Positions 1-8,517 of a DNA stretch of 64,000 nucleotides are shown piece by piece (position 1 is the first letter of the stretch; each line of letters begins with the position of its first letter). The notes beneath the pieces were generated by a model. The model did not search any database, was not told where the DNA came from, and saw only the letters and a list, made by a program, of their open reading frames with translations. The translations under genes and the position numbers were made by a program. This DNA is from Faecalimonas umbilicata. GTDB lineage: Bacteria > Bacillota > Clostridia > Lachnospirales > Lachnospiraceae. The stretch is from positions 22,682 to 86,681 of the forward strand of contig NZ_SLZV01000010.1 in NCBI RefSeq assembly GCF_004346095.1. Direction: 5' to 3'.

Positions 1-121
1 GTTTTCCATTTTTGAGGAAATAGTTAGCAGGAGCAACGACTTCAATAGGTTCATACTCTTTCTCCTCCTCCAGTACGTCCATCTGCAGTCCCGAAATACT
101 TATTAATACGTCTTTTGTCAT
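1..121 (-). CDS. DUF1934 (YwiB-like) protein, 5' part only
   Basis: Partial gene that runs off the left edge of the window; only the first 40 codons are present. The reading frame starts with ATG at 121 and begins MTKDVLISISGLQ, the typical start of the DUF1934/YwiB family, small beta-barrel proteins of unknown biochemical role in Firmicutes. An acidic EEEKEYE stretch follows around residues 21-27. It lies 46 bases downstream of the murI stop on the same strand, so the two are probably co-transcribed. The family assignment rests on the N-terminal motif alone. Confidence 0.7.
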   Translation of the reverse strand, partial: MTKDVLISISGLQMDVLEEEKEYEPIEVVAPANYFLKNGK

Positions 122-167
122 ACTCTCACCTGTACTTTTTGTCTGTCATCTCTCATATTGTTGCATT

Positions 168-1004
168 CTAATATTCTTCAATATTGATCTGCTTTGTCGT
201 CTCAATATCATACGGCAAAATAGAATTGGCAAACTGCTTGAACTTATCTGCCGCATCACTGACATAGAAGGAATACTCTCCATGTTCTTCCTGGTCATTC
301 ACCGGAGTGTCTCTGAGCATCTCTTCTTCCTCCAGAAGCCGCTTAAGATCCATTGCAGTCTCATATGCCGGATTCACAAGATGAATCTTTTCTCCCATAT
401 ATTCCCGGATTGTTGAGCGTAAGAGTGGGTAATGTGTGCAGCCAAGAATCAGTGTATCGATATCAGATTCTCTCATATCTGACAGATAGATATCAATGAC
501 TTCCCGGGTAATCTTATGTTTTGCAAATCCTTCTTCCACAAGCGGCACAAACAGGGGACATGCTCTTCCGGATACACTGATCTGAGGGTCCTCTGCCTGT
601 ATCAGTTTTTTATAAATCTCACTTTTTACCGTCGCCTCTGTACCGATCACTCCGATTTTTTTATTGATTGTCTCTTCCCTTGCCGCCCTCGCTCCCGGTG
701 CAACAACACCGATGATCGGGATCTTAAATTCTTTCCGCACCGCATCCAGAGCAAGCGCACTCGCTGTATTGCAGGCAATCACAATCGCCTTCACTTCCTT
801 CGTCAGCAGGAAGCGGATAATCTGACGGGAATAGCGGATAATTGTAGTTTCCGACTTGCTTCCATAAGGTACTCTTGCAGTATCTCCGAAATACACAATA
901 CTCTCATTAGGAAGCTGCCGCATAATCTCCCTTGCCACTGTAAGTCCTCCGACTCCGGAGTCAAATACGCCGATCGGCATATCTTTCTTATTCTCTATCT
1001 TCAC
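168..1004 (-). CDS. murI: Glutamate racemase
   Basis: Interconverts L- and D-glutamate to supply D-Glu for peptidoglycan; cytoplasmic. Counted from the upstream ATG at 1028, it shows the DSGVGGLT motif near residue 23, the first catalytic cysteine in ACNTAS (Cys86) and the second in GCTHYPLL (Cys197), so both racemase cysteines are intact. The ATG at 1028 has a poor ribosome site. A GTG at 1004 is preceded by AAGGAG at 7 bases and gives a normal-length protein of 278 residues, so I prefer it; the longer form cannot be excluded. It follows the pfkA terminator, so it likely has its own promoter between 1005 and 1115, and it is followed by the DUF1934 gene. Confidence 0.93.
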   Translation of the reverse strand: MKIENKKDMPIGVFDSGVGGLTVAREIMRQLPNESIVYFGDTARVPYGSKSETTIIRYSRQIIRFLLTKEVKAIVIACNTASALALDAVRKEFKIPIIGVVAPGARAAREETINKKIGVIGTEATVKSEIYKKLIQAEDPQISVSGRACPLFVPLVEEGFAKHKITREVIDIYLSDMRESDIDTLILGCTHYPLLRSTIREYMGEKIHLVNPAYETAMDLKRLLEEEEMLRDTPVNDQEEHGEYSFYVSDAADKFKQFANSILPYDIETTKQINIEEY

Positions 1005-1115
1005 AACATTTCTCCTTCTATCTGCCATATCTGTTCTCTATTGTACCCGCTTATCAGGCAGATTTCAAGGGCATGTTCCCTTTACTCAAAATCCCGGTCC
1101 AATGAGAAGCAAAAA

Positions 1116-1180
1116 AAGAACATTTTCAATCATCCCCCGTCACTGGATGCCCGTCCGAATTGAAAATGTTCTTTCTTCCT
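1116..1180 (-). terminator. Rho-independent terminator after pfkA
   Basis: Perfect 15-bp inverted repeat (1116-1130 and 1159-1173; arm AAGAACATTTTCAAT) with a 28-base loop. Read on the minus strand, the second arm is followed by a T-run (complement of the A-run at 1111-1117), as expected for termination of transcripts leaving pfkA. The long loop is slightly unusual. The plus-strand side also has a T-rich tail, but no plus-strand gene enters it. Confidence 0.75.
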
Positions 1181-1246
1181 TTGTCAGTCAGAGAAAACCA
1201 TCTGCTCTGCCGTCCTCACAGACAGATTGTTTCTCTTATAAAATCA

Positions 1247-2221
1247 CTAAATTGCCAGTTTTTTCGCAATCTCAAGCTGATACTCTGGAAGCTTCTTTTC
1301 CATGTTCAGCGCTTCATCAATATCCACATCAATATATTCACCATGCTTGTATCCTACCACACGGTTCGTCTTTCCTTCGCAGAGAAGTTCTACTGCCTTT
1401 GCACCCATAATGGAAGCATACACCCTGTCCTTTGCTGTCGGGCTTCCACCGCGCTGCATGTGTCCAAGGATCGTCGCTCTTGTCTCCATTCCAGTTGCTT
1501 CTTCGATTCTCTTTGCCATGTTGATAGAGTCTCCGACACCTTCTGCATTGATGATAATATAATGTTTCTTTCCGCGATCTCTGTTCTCAATAATTCTCTT
1601 GATAATTTCTGACTCATCGTAATTGTGCTCTTCTGGAAGCAGGATCTCCTCTGCACCGTTGGCGATTCCACACCACAATGCCAGATACCCTGCATCTCTT
1701 CCCATAACCTCTACAATACTGCAGCGCTGATGAGAAGTCGAAGTATCACGCACTTTATCAATTGCTTCCATTGCGGTATTCACCGCTGTATCAAAACCGA
1801 TCGTATACTCTGTACAATCAATATCCAAATCGATTGTTCCCGGGATTCCGATTGTATTGATTCCGAGATTTGCAAGCTTCTGTGCTCCGGCAAAAGAACC
1901 GTCTCCACCGATGACAACAAGCCCTTCAATTCCGTATTTCTTACAGATTGCAGCAGCCTTCTGCTGTCCTTCTTCTGTACGCATTTCCTTACATCTGGCA
2001 GTCTGGAGAATCGTACCTCCTCGCTGAATTGTATCAGATACGTCTCTTGCTGAAAGATCGATGATCTCCTCTTCCATCAGTCCCTGATATCCTCTTCTGA
2101 TCCCTCTTACTCTAAGTCCTTTCCCCAAAGCTGTTCTGACTACGGAACGGATTGCCGCATTCATTCCCGGAGCATCTCCACCACTTGTCAGGACACCGAT
2201 TGTGCGTATACGCTTTGCCAT
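1247..2221 (-). CDS. pfkA: ATP-dependent 6-phosphofructokinase
   Basis: Phosphorylates fructose 6-phosphate to fructose 1,6-bisphosphate, the committed step of glycolysis; cytoplasmic tetramer in this family. 324 residues, normal for bacterial PfkA. Visible motifs are GVLTSGGDAPGMNAAIR at the N-terminus (ATP site), GGDGSFAGA with the glycine typical of ATP rather than pyrophosphate enzymes, the catalytic PGTIDLDI loop keeping both aspartates (E. coli has TIDND), and EVMGRDAGYLA for the sugar phosphate. ATG at 2221 has an AGG-rich upstream site. It lies 70 bases downstream of dnaE exon 3. dnaE-pfkA adjacency is conserved in Firmicutes, so pfkA may depend on transcripts that first cross both dnaE introns unless a promoter sits in 2222-2291. 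Confidence 0.96.
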   Translation of the reverse strand: MAKRIRTIGVLTSGGDAPGMNAAIRSVVRTALGKGLRVRGIRRGYQGLMEEEIIDLSARDVSDTIQRGGTILQTARCKEMRTEEGQQKAAAICKKYGIEGLVVIGGDGSFAGAQKLANLGINTIGIPGTIDLDIDCTEYTIGFDTAVNTAMEAIDKVRDTSTSHQRCSIVEVMGRDAGYLALWCGIANGAEEILLPEEHNYDESEIIKRIIENRDRGKKHYIIINAEGVGDSINMAKRIEEATGMETRATILGHMQRGGSPTAKDRVYASIMGAKAVELLCEGKTNRVVGYKHGEYIDVDIDEALNMEKKLPEYQLEIAKKLAI

Positions 2222-2291
2222 GATATTACCTCCATTTACCTATACCTAAATATTATTATTATTTATATATTTTGTGATTATTTTAACATAC

Positions 2292-3517
2292 TTAAAATTT
2301 GTTTTCAATGCATTTTTCGACAACTTTCACACGTTCTTCCCCATAATAATTTGTCAGTCTGCTCAAAATATTCGGTTCAATCCCAATGTTCCAGTTACGC
2401 GGAAGGCGTTTTACTGCTTTCTCTGCCTTACAATAAATTACAACTGTGTCATCTCCTTCAGAATCCTGGAGCATGCCCATCAAAAGCTTTTCTTCCGCAA
2501 GATAACTATTTTTGTCTGCAAACTGGATCCAAAGTTCTCTCTTTACTTGATGAAACGGAATAATCTTCTCACAGATCAGTTTGCTAGGACGGTCATCTTC
2601 CTCAGAAACTCTTCCTTTGACAAACACCTTCTTATCTTCTTCCAAGTATTGTCTGTTCGCCTCATAATCTCTCGGGAACACGACAACTTCCACCGTTCCG
2701 AGCAGATCTTCCACGGTAATAAATGCCATCATTTGATTTGTCTTCGTATGCTTGATCGTCTTCCCTACGATCATTCCTCCGATGATTTCTTTCGCACCGT
2801 CATGCACCTTTGTCCGGTTTGTCTCCTCATCAAGCTGAAAGTCCAGTGTAGTTGCCGACACACTTTTCTTCCACTGCTCTTCATAGGCATCTAATGGATG
2901 CCCGCTGATATAAACACCAAGCACCTCCTTCTCAAATGCAAGAAGCGTCTCTTTTTCATATTCTCCAACATCCGGAAGCTGGATCTCAAATTCTTTCTTC
3001 TGATCTTCGTCGACAAAATCAAACAGTGACATCTGCCCGCTCATCGAAAATTTCTTTTCCTGATTGACATTGTCTACAATCTGAATATAGATCATCATAA
3101 ACTGCTTTCTTGTCCCGCCAAGATTGTCTAGCGCCCCTGCTTTGATAAAGTTTTCAATACTTCTTTTATTTAACATTTCTTTTAAGGAAATCCGTTCAAT
3201 AAAATCTTTCAGTCCTCGGTACAATCCATTTTCTTCCCGTTCACTTACAATTGCTTCAATGACCGGCTTCCCGATACTTTTGATCGCCGCCAGTCCATAG
3301 CGGATATTTCCCTCATCTACCGAGAATCCACTGACTCCGCGGTTGATATCCGGCGGAAGGATTTTGATGCCCATCTGCCTTGCCGCATAAATATATTCTG
3401 ATACCTTTGTCGGATTTTCAATCACAGATGTCATCAGCGCTGCCATAAACTCAATGGGATAGTAATATTTCAAATAGGCTGTCTGATAAGAAACAACTGC
3501 ATATGCTGCAGCATGAG
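2292..3517 (-). CDS. dnaE: DNA polymerase III alpha subunit DnaE, exon 3 (C-terminal 408 residues)
   Basis: Third and last exon of the interrupted dnaE. It begins at 3517 with CTCATGCT, directly after intron 2. Together with the single T that ends exon 2 it restores the codon TCT and the conserved motif NKSHAAAYAVVSYQTAYLK. It continues through the tandem helix-hairpin-helix region (DINRGVSGFSVDEGNIRYGL, IKAGALDNLGGTR) and the OB-fold (GGMIVGKTIKHTKTN, MAFITVEDLLGTVEVVVFP) to the normal C-terminus. Exon lengths of 1650, 601 and 1226 bases add up to 1158 codons plus stop with no frameshift, the usual DnaE length. This argues that the gene is functional after splicing rather than a pseudogene. 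Confidence 0.93.
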
Positions 3518-3565
3518 ATACCGATAGGTAAGACTTTGGTATTATCTCCATCTTTTCCCCCGGTC

Positions 3566-3602
3566 CACACCGGACATGCACCTTTCAGCGCATCCGGCGT
3601 TC
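3566..3602 (-). ncRNA. Domain V of group II intron 2
   Basis: A 37-nt hairpin with arms CCGGA/UCCGG and UGCGC/GUGCA and a GAAA loop, the catalytic domain V. It aligns base for base with domain V of intron 1 (5498-5534). Where the stems differ (UG against GA on the 5' side, CA against UC on the 3' side) the changes are compensatory and keep pairing. This suggests selection for an active ribozyme despite the lost maturase. Confidence 0.85.
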
Positions 3603-3666
3603 CCCCGAAATTAGAATTAAACCAATGCTACTATGGCTGCTGCATTTTAACACATTGGTATAGGAA

Positions 3667-4065
3667 TTAACGAATAAGTCTATCCCATATGCATGGTATA
3701 CCTAAAGGTCTTGTTGACCCATTTGGCTTTGGAATTTCTTTTCTTCTAACTGGTTTTGGTCGGTATCCGTGTTTACTACCGCTCATGATAAATCTGACAC
3801 GTTTCACCACTTCATCAGTAGTCATTTTTCCTATGTCTTTCATCGTGAGTTTATCGGTGCCAGGGGTTTGACTTCCCTTGTTTGCCTTGATTTCTCTGTA
3901 GGCAAGCTTGATATTTTCTTCAGAGAGTATAATATCCATTAGGTTGTCAAATGTTTTCCCTTCTTTACTCTTTCGATATAGTTCATCGAAAGTATCTACC
4001 ATATTGTAGTATTCGGAGTGTCTTATACTTTCTACAACTTTAATCTTGTCTTTCTTTGTAGGCAC
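3667..4065 (-). pseudogene. Truncated group II intron reverse transcriptase (N-terminal 132 residues)
   Basis: Starts with GTG at 4065, nine bases after a good AGGAGG site. It shows the N-terminal RT0/RT1 part of a bacterial group II intron protein: IKLAYREIKANKGSQTPGTD and then KEIPKPNGSTRPLGIP followed by CIWDRLIR. There the frame stops, exactly where intact proteins continue into RT2. The YxDD palm, the maturase X domain and any HNH are missing. The stop is followed by about 65 bases and then domain V, so a large internal deletion is more likely than a simple nonsense mutation. The full-length ORF in intron 1 has the same architecture but is only distantly similar. This stub can have neither reverse transcriptase nor normal maturase activity. 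Confidence 0.88.
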
Positions 4066-4837
4066 AAGGCATCACCTCCTCTATTGGAATAGATTGAGTG
4101 ACTTTTTTGTCTTACTCGAAATCCTTGTTGTAGATTCGATATTCCTATTATTCTATTTCCGGCTTGAGACCATTCCTCCATTCCCATTACAGGAACTTCT
4201 TCGGTTCGATCTCTACTTTTCAGCACCAGTTCAAACGCTTATTTTTCTTCGTCGTCTTAGATGTATTATTACATCCCTGATACCTTTCCTCGTACCAATA
4301 ATCCTATCTGTACATATATACCCTTAGGTGCCTAGCTCTGATCCTGTTAGCTTGATAGTGCCTGTAACACTATATGGTCTTTCATAACAAAAATTCTTAC
4401 TAAACCACACTAACGACGCGTCCGCGTCCTTATGAGTTTCCTCATAAGCTTCATATAGACTCTTAAATTCGCTGGTTCGTCAGCTGTGTAGATGCCACAG
4501 CATTCTCACCATAGGTATTTTATAGACCCCGGCATATCGTCATCCATGCCTTTCATAATCAATTCACACGGGCGGACTCTAGTCTCTTTTGTACCAATGT
4601 TACTAGCGATTATTACTTAGTTTAGGTTAACTTCTGCCGACTTCACCGAACTTCGAACTATTTAACTTTCGTTTTATATAGCCCGTCGGAGTATTAGGTA
4701 GGATGTTTCAGGGCGTTACTCCATCATTCCATCCTGTCGGATTATCAGTTCTCCTCTTAAATGGTTTCCCTTTTCATCATAGGGATTTCTTTATGAGTGC
4801 CAGTTCTTTGTTTATTTTAAACTGGAACGAGTCGAAC

Positions 4838-5438
4838 ATTTATTGAACGCATATTTTGCAAAATCAATCATTTCATCATAAATCTTATTCGCTGTCTTCT
4901 CATCAATTCCATTGTTCAGACATCCCGGAACTCCTTCATCAATATTGCCATAAACAAAACTCTGACGCTCCCGCTCCATGACATCCGCCTTTTTCTTTGA
5001 CATCGCCCTTCGCAAAAGGTCACTTCGTCCAAGTGTATATCCGGCAAGATCACGCACAATCTGCATAACCTGTTCCTGGTAAACGATACATCCATATGTC
5101 GGTGCAAGGATTGGCTCCAGTTGTGGGCAATCATAAGTGATAGATCCTTTGTCATTCTTTCCTTTGATGTACTGTGGAATGAAATCCATCGGCCCCGGCC
5201 GGTACAGAGAAATACCGGCAATGATATCTTCCAGACTCTGCGGCTTTAGCTCTTTCATAAAGTTTTTCATTCCGGCGCTCTCCAACTGAAATACACCGTC
5301 AGTCTTCCCGGTTCCGATTGAATCCAATACCAGTTTGTCGTTGTAGTCAATCTCACCCATATCCAACTTGACTCCTGTCGCCTGCTCCACCAGGTTGACG
5401 GCATTCTGAATTACGGTCAGAGTTCTCAAGCCTAGGAA
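4838..5438 (-). CDS. dnaE: DNA polymerase III alpha subunit DnaE, exon 2
   Basis: Middle exon of dnaE, 601 bases, coding residues 551-750 plus the first base of codon 751. It begins FLGLRTLTVIQNAVNL, continues the sequence broken after KMD in exon 1, and ends YDEMIDFAKYAFNK, which resumes as SHAAAY in exon 3. It covers part of the palm and fingers of the C-family polymerase, including the conserved TDGVFQLESAGMK, GISLYRPGPMDFIPQYI and VYQEQVMQIVRDLAGY segments. No ribosome site or start belongs to it: an ATG seen at 5468 lies within intron domain VI. It has coding meaning only after splicing of both introns. Confidence 0.92.
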
Positions 5439-5497
5439 ATAGTGATAGGTAACGAACACCGTCAGCATTATCTGTTACGGGTCGTTTTCCCCCACTT

Positions 5498-5534
5498 CAC
5501 ACCGTGCATGCGGCTTTCACCGCACACGGCGTTC
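5498..5534 (-). ncRNA. Domain V of group II intron 1
   Basis: A textbook 37-nt domain V with arms GCCGUG/CACGGU and UGCGG/CCGCA closed by a GAAA loop. It is the catalytic core of the ribozyme and one of the best-conserved sequences in bacterial group II introns. It lies 59 bases before the 3' splice site, the usual distance for domains V plus VI. Confidence 0.92.
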
Positions 5535-5621
5535 CATCAAGAATAGTAGTCTTCGGTAAACTACTTTCGGGTTATGTCAGTGTATTCAACTTCCTTTGCT
5601 CAATCTTTTATCCATTTTCAT

Positions 5622-5816
5622 TTACTCTTTGTCTTTATTATGCCTATACCCGCTTAGACATGCGATACAGAGCACCATTGGTACTGCTGCATATCCCGCA
5701 CTCTTCATACCATTTGAGGATAGTACATAAAATGCACCAGCGAATGTTAGCATTGCAAAGATTATTGAAAGTGCTAATAATAACTTCTTTCTCCTTTCTA
5801 AAATGTATTCATCTTA
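5622..5816 (-). pseudogene. Decayed small membrane-peptide frame inside intron 1
   Basis: Between the maturase stop and domain V there is an open frame of 64 codons reading KKLLLALSIIFAMLTFAGAF, then YVLSSNG and a second hydrophobic stretch PMVLCIACL, ending RHNKDKE. A good ribosome site (AAAGGAG) sits 7 bases before the TTA TTA TTA codons, but no ATG, GTG or TTG stands there. The nearest ATG, at 5812, is in another frame and stops after four codons. It may be a passenger gene that lost its start or non-coding domain IV sequence. I do not recognise a family. Confidence 0.35.
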
Positions 5817-5852
5817 CCTACTTGGTAATTTGAATACTTTAGTAGAGATAAA

Positions 5853-7736
5853 TCAGCTTGATTGATTATTTATTGATTGAGCAAGTTTCTTGCGGTATTT
5901 CGCAAGTTTTTTCATTGTTTTTTCTGACAAATCCTCAGGCTGAGATTCATTATGAATGAGTGTGTGGCAGTACTCATGTACTGTTATAAGGTTTTTGACC
6001 TTATTTCTTTGGCTGCTAGGTAATTTCGGTTCAACATGGTGAAAATGTGCCTCATTAGGTTCAACATATCCCCCGCAAATCTTGCATTTTCCCTTGTCTC
6101 TATTATACGTGTAAGGTCGATTCATAAAATACTCAAAATTGTAGAGAGGATGTTTGCTCATTCTGATATACCATGCATGGTCACTGGAATTTACTTCATC
6201 CGTTCGGACTCGAAGCCCTTTTCTACGCATTCTCTTATTGTACAATTCTCTACCTTCGGGTGTGTATGGATTTTCAGCTTGGTTTTTGCTTATTGGATTT
6301 TCCCACTTCGCAAAATTTATATCTGTAATTCCAATCCACATTCCTTTATATTCGACTGCTGGTATATGAGCTTTGTGTCCATAATGCAGTCCAATCAGGT
6401 TTGAGACTTGATTCGCTCTGACCCATTTACCTCCATAACGTTTCAGCGATTTATATGCCGTATACTTTAGTAACCATGCATACTTCCTCACCACAACGCT
6501 GATTTGGTCACACATATTATAGTAATTGATAAGTCCAACAATAATTGAATCCACTCGCAAAATGTTTTGGATTAGCCTTTCTCTATCCCATGTAGCGGTT
6601 TTCCTTACATAAAATAATTCTCGGCTTAAATCTTTCATTTTGCGGGCAAATCTTTCTTTGTCAGGAGAAACTCTATTAACCAGTGTCCCATTCTTGTTAT
6701 ACATCTTGATTTCTACACCAAGAAACTTGATAGGTCTACTGCATACATTCGTTATCAGTGTTTTTTCGTCTGAAAGTTCCAGTTTTAAGGTTTCTTTAAG
6801 ATACCTTTTCGCCTTATATTTCAGTCGTTCAGCGGATTCCTTGCTATCCGTAAGAATAACCCAGTCATCTGCATATCTGATGAAGTAACAGGTTTTCAGA
6901 TTGCTGTGATTTCTCATAGCGGTTAGTTCACCGTCTCTTCTTGAATGTTGCTTTTTAAGTTTCTTCCTTTCAAAATCACCTGTCATATAATTATCAAATC
7001 GATTTAGATAAATGTTGGCTAATAGCGGAGAAATGATACCACCTTGCGGTGTTCCAAGTTCGCTCTTTGCACATTCATCCATTACTCCTGCTCTAAGCAT
7101 TTGTTTGATGATACTTAGTACCCTCTTGTCTCGGATTCCGATATTCCATAAGCTTTTAATCATTACATTGTGGTCAATGTTGTCAAAGAAACCTTTAATA
7201 TCGCCCTCGACTGCCCAGTAGCATTTGGATGTCCAGTTTATACGCTTGATTCTTGCTATTGCCATATCTGCAGACCTCATAGGTCTAAAACCATATGAAT
7301 GTTCAAAGAACTGTGCTTCTGCAATTGGTTCTATTATATTTCTTACGCATGCCTGTATAATTCTATCGATAATCGTTGGTATTCCAAGTGGTCTTTTTTC
7401 GGATTTACCAGGTTTTGGTATCCATACTCTTCGCACCATTTCGGGGTTGTAATTATATAATCTACTTTTTACTTCCTCTAGAACTTCATCGTATCCTTTT
7501 TCAAGGTAATCACTCATTACTTTCTTGTCGACGCCAGCAGTATTACTGCCTTTGTTTCCTTTGATTTTATGAATGGCTGATACTATGTTGGGTTCTGATG
7601 CAATAATTTCTAAGATACCTGTGAAATTACTTTGCTTTCTTTCTTCATAATTCTTCTTTGCCATCAGATAGACATTTTGTAAGAGTTCGTTAAGTTCCTT
7701 TTCAGTAGTAGGAACTTTATTAAGTTTTGTCCCCAT
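5853..7736 (-). CDS. ltrA: Group II intron-encoded reverse transcriptase/maturase with HNH endonuclease
   Basis: 627-residue intron protein that aids splicing and retrohoming of intron 1. Order of parts: RT0-RT2 (KIKGNKGSNTAGVD near 60, IPKPGKSEKRPLGIP near 110, SYGFRP near 152), RT3-RT5 with GDIKGFFDNIDH near 180 and the YADD active site near 288, thumb/maturase X (KYTAYKSLKRYGG region), then a C-terminal HNH domain with CKICGG, HFHHVEP and NLITVHEYCH near 555-600. All catalytic residues needed for reverse transcription are present. The ATG at 7736 is preceded by AGGAGGTG at 7 bases; an in-frame TTG two codons earlier is less likely. It may also serve intron 2, which has lost its own protein; that is inference. 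Confidence 0.95.
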   Translation of the reverse strand: MGTKLNKVPTTEKELNELLQNVYLMAKKNYEERKQSNFTGILEIIASEPNIVSAIHKIKGNKGSNTAGVDKKVMSDYLEKGYDEVLEEVKSRLYNYNPEMVRRVWIPKPGKSEKRPLGIPTIIDRIIQACVRNIIEPIAEAQFFEHSYGFRPMRSADMAIARIKRINWTSKCYWAVEGDIKGFFDNIDHNVMIKSLWNIGIRDKRVLSIIKQMLRAGVMDECAKSELGTPQGGIISPLLANIYLNRFDNYMTGDFERKKLKKQHSRRDGELTAMRNHSNLKTCYFIRYADDWVILTDSKESAERLKYKAKRYLKETLKLELSDEKTLITNVCSRPIKFLGVEIKMYNKNGTLVNRVSPDKERFARKMKDLSRELFYVRKTATWDRERLIQNILRVDSIIVGLINYYNMCDQISVVVRKYAWLLKYTAYKSLKRYGGKWVRANQVSNLIGLHYGHKAHIPAVEYKGMWIGITDINFAKWENPISKNQAENPYTPEGRELYNKRMRRKGLRVRTDEVNSSDHAWYIRMSKHPLYNFEYFMNRPYTYNRDKGKCKICGGYVEPNEAHFHHVEPKLPSSQRNKVKNLITVHEYCHTLIHNESQPEDLSEKTMKKLAKYRKKLAQSINNQSS

Positions 7737-8517
7737 AGGCAATCACCTCCTATGGTTAGTTCGTTTCGCTCAACGGCTACCTTAATAATTGAACATTCTT
7801 ACATAACCCTATTCTTGACTATGCCCCTTCGCTCCACGGACATTACTCCGCTTCAACACTACTACGGGCTGCTGCCACTCGAATTCACAAGTCATTTCCT
7901 ACTTGTTAGAAACTTTGACGCTTAAACATCTTAACATTTTCTTTCGAGTTTCAATTGTTCCATTGATTTTATCCTTTTATTATAGCAACTTAGCTGCCGT
8001 CTTTAACCCGTAAGCTATTCTTTCTTCCGTTAGCTGAATGGAATCAGAACGCATATCCTTTACTGGATACACACCGCATTCGCAATGGACAATACGAATA
8101 CCGCAACTTAAATCCCTACAGGGATGACCCAACTTTCGTCGGGGTCGTTAAATTACGAGCCTTTCATACGACGGTTCCTGGTGAGTCAGCATATTGCATT
8201 TTACAGGACCCCCGACTTACTTTGCCTTCATATAACTTACTACCATATTTTCAAGCGGGCGGGCTCTAGCCTCTTTTAAACCAACTTTACTCGTATGTTT
8301 CTTTTACTTAGATGACTTTTCAGCCGACTTTACCGAGCTTCATACCTTTCAGTTTTAAGACCGATTAGCATGTCGGAGTATCAGGGATTAGAGTATCAGC
8401 ATTTACTCTATAGTTGGGATTTCACCAACCTAATCAAATCAACAGTTAAGCAGAGTTCATTCTGCTCCGCTAACTTGTTTCCATTTCTGGAGTGTTTCGT
8501 TAGCGAACAATTCGCAC

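Larger units (their letters stand above)
3518..4837 (-). mobile_element. Group II intron 2 in dnaE (1320 bp, truncated maturase)
   Basis: Interrupts dnaE inside the serine codon of the NK-SHAAAY motif (phase 1). The 5' end is GTTCG at 4837-4833, a one-base departure from the GTGYG consensus; the 3' end is TTACCTATCGGTAT, ending in AT at 3518. Precise removal restores the dnaE frame. Domain V is recognisable at 3566-3602. The 5' 770 bases share conserved blocks with intron 1, for example CTAGAG-CCGCCCG near 4569-4590 versus 8254-8277, and AAGTCGGC. The only protein inside is a 132-residue stub of the reverse transcriptase. The RNA core therefore looks spliceable, but its maturase would have to come from elsewhere, with intron 1 the obvious candidate. 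It is not a copy of intron 1, since the sequences differ widely. Confidence 0.88.
5439..8517 (-). mobile_element. Group II intron 1 in dnaE (3079 bp, complete maturase)
   Basis: Interrupts dnaE between codons 550 and 551 (phase 0). The 5' end is the canonical GTGCG at 8517-8513 and the 3' end is TTACCTATCACTAT, ending in AT at 5439. Domains I-III occupy about 8517-7750, the reverse transcriptase ORF lies in domain IV, and domain V is at 5498-5534 with domain VI immediately before the 3' end. A possible EBS1 on the minus strand (GTCCAT, plus coordinates 8085-8090) could pair with the last exon bases ATGGAT. Removal restores KMD-FLGL exactly. The element looks complete and potentially mobile. 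Confidence 0.93.

Noticed and set aside
8042..8180. Intron 1 segments as a tRNA or riboswitch, given their many short stems
   Set aside because: No acceptor/T-arm consensus is present. The stems belong to group II intron domains I-III, whose conserved blocks recur in intron 2.
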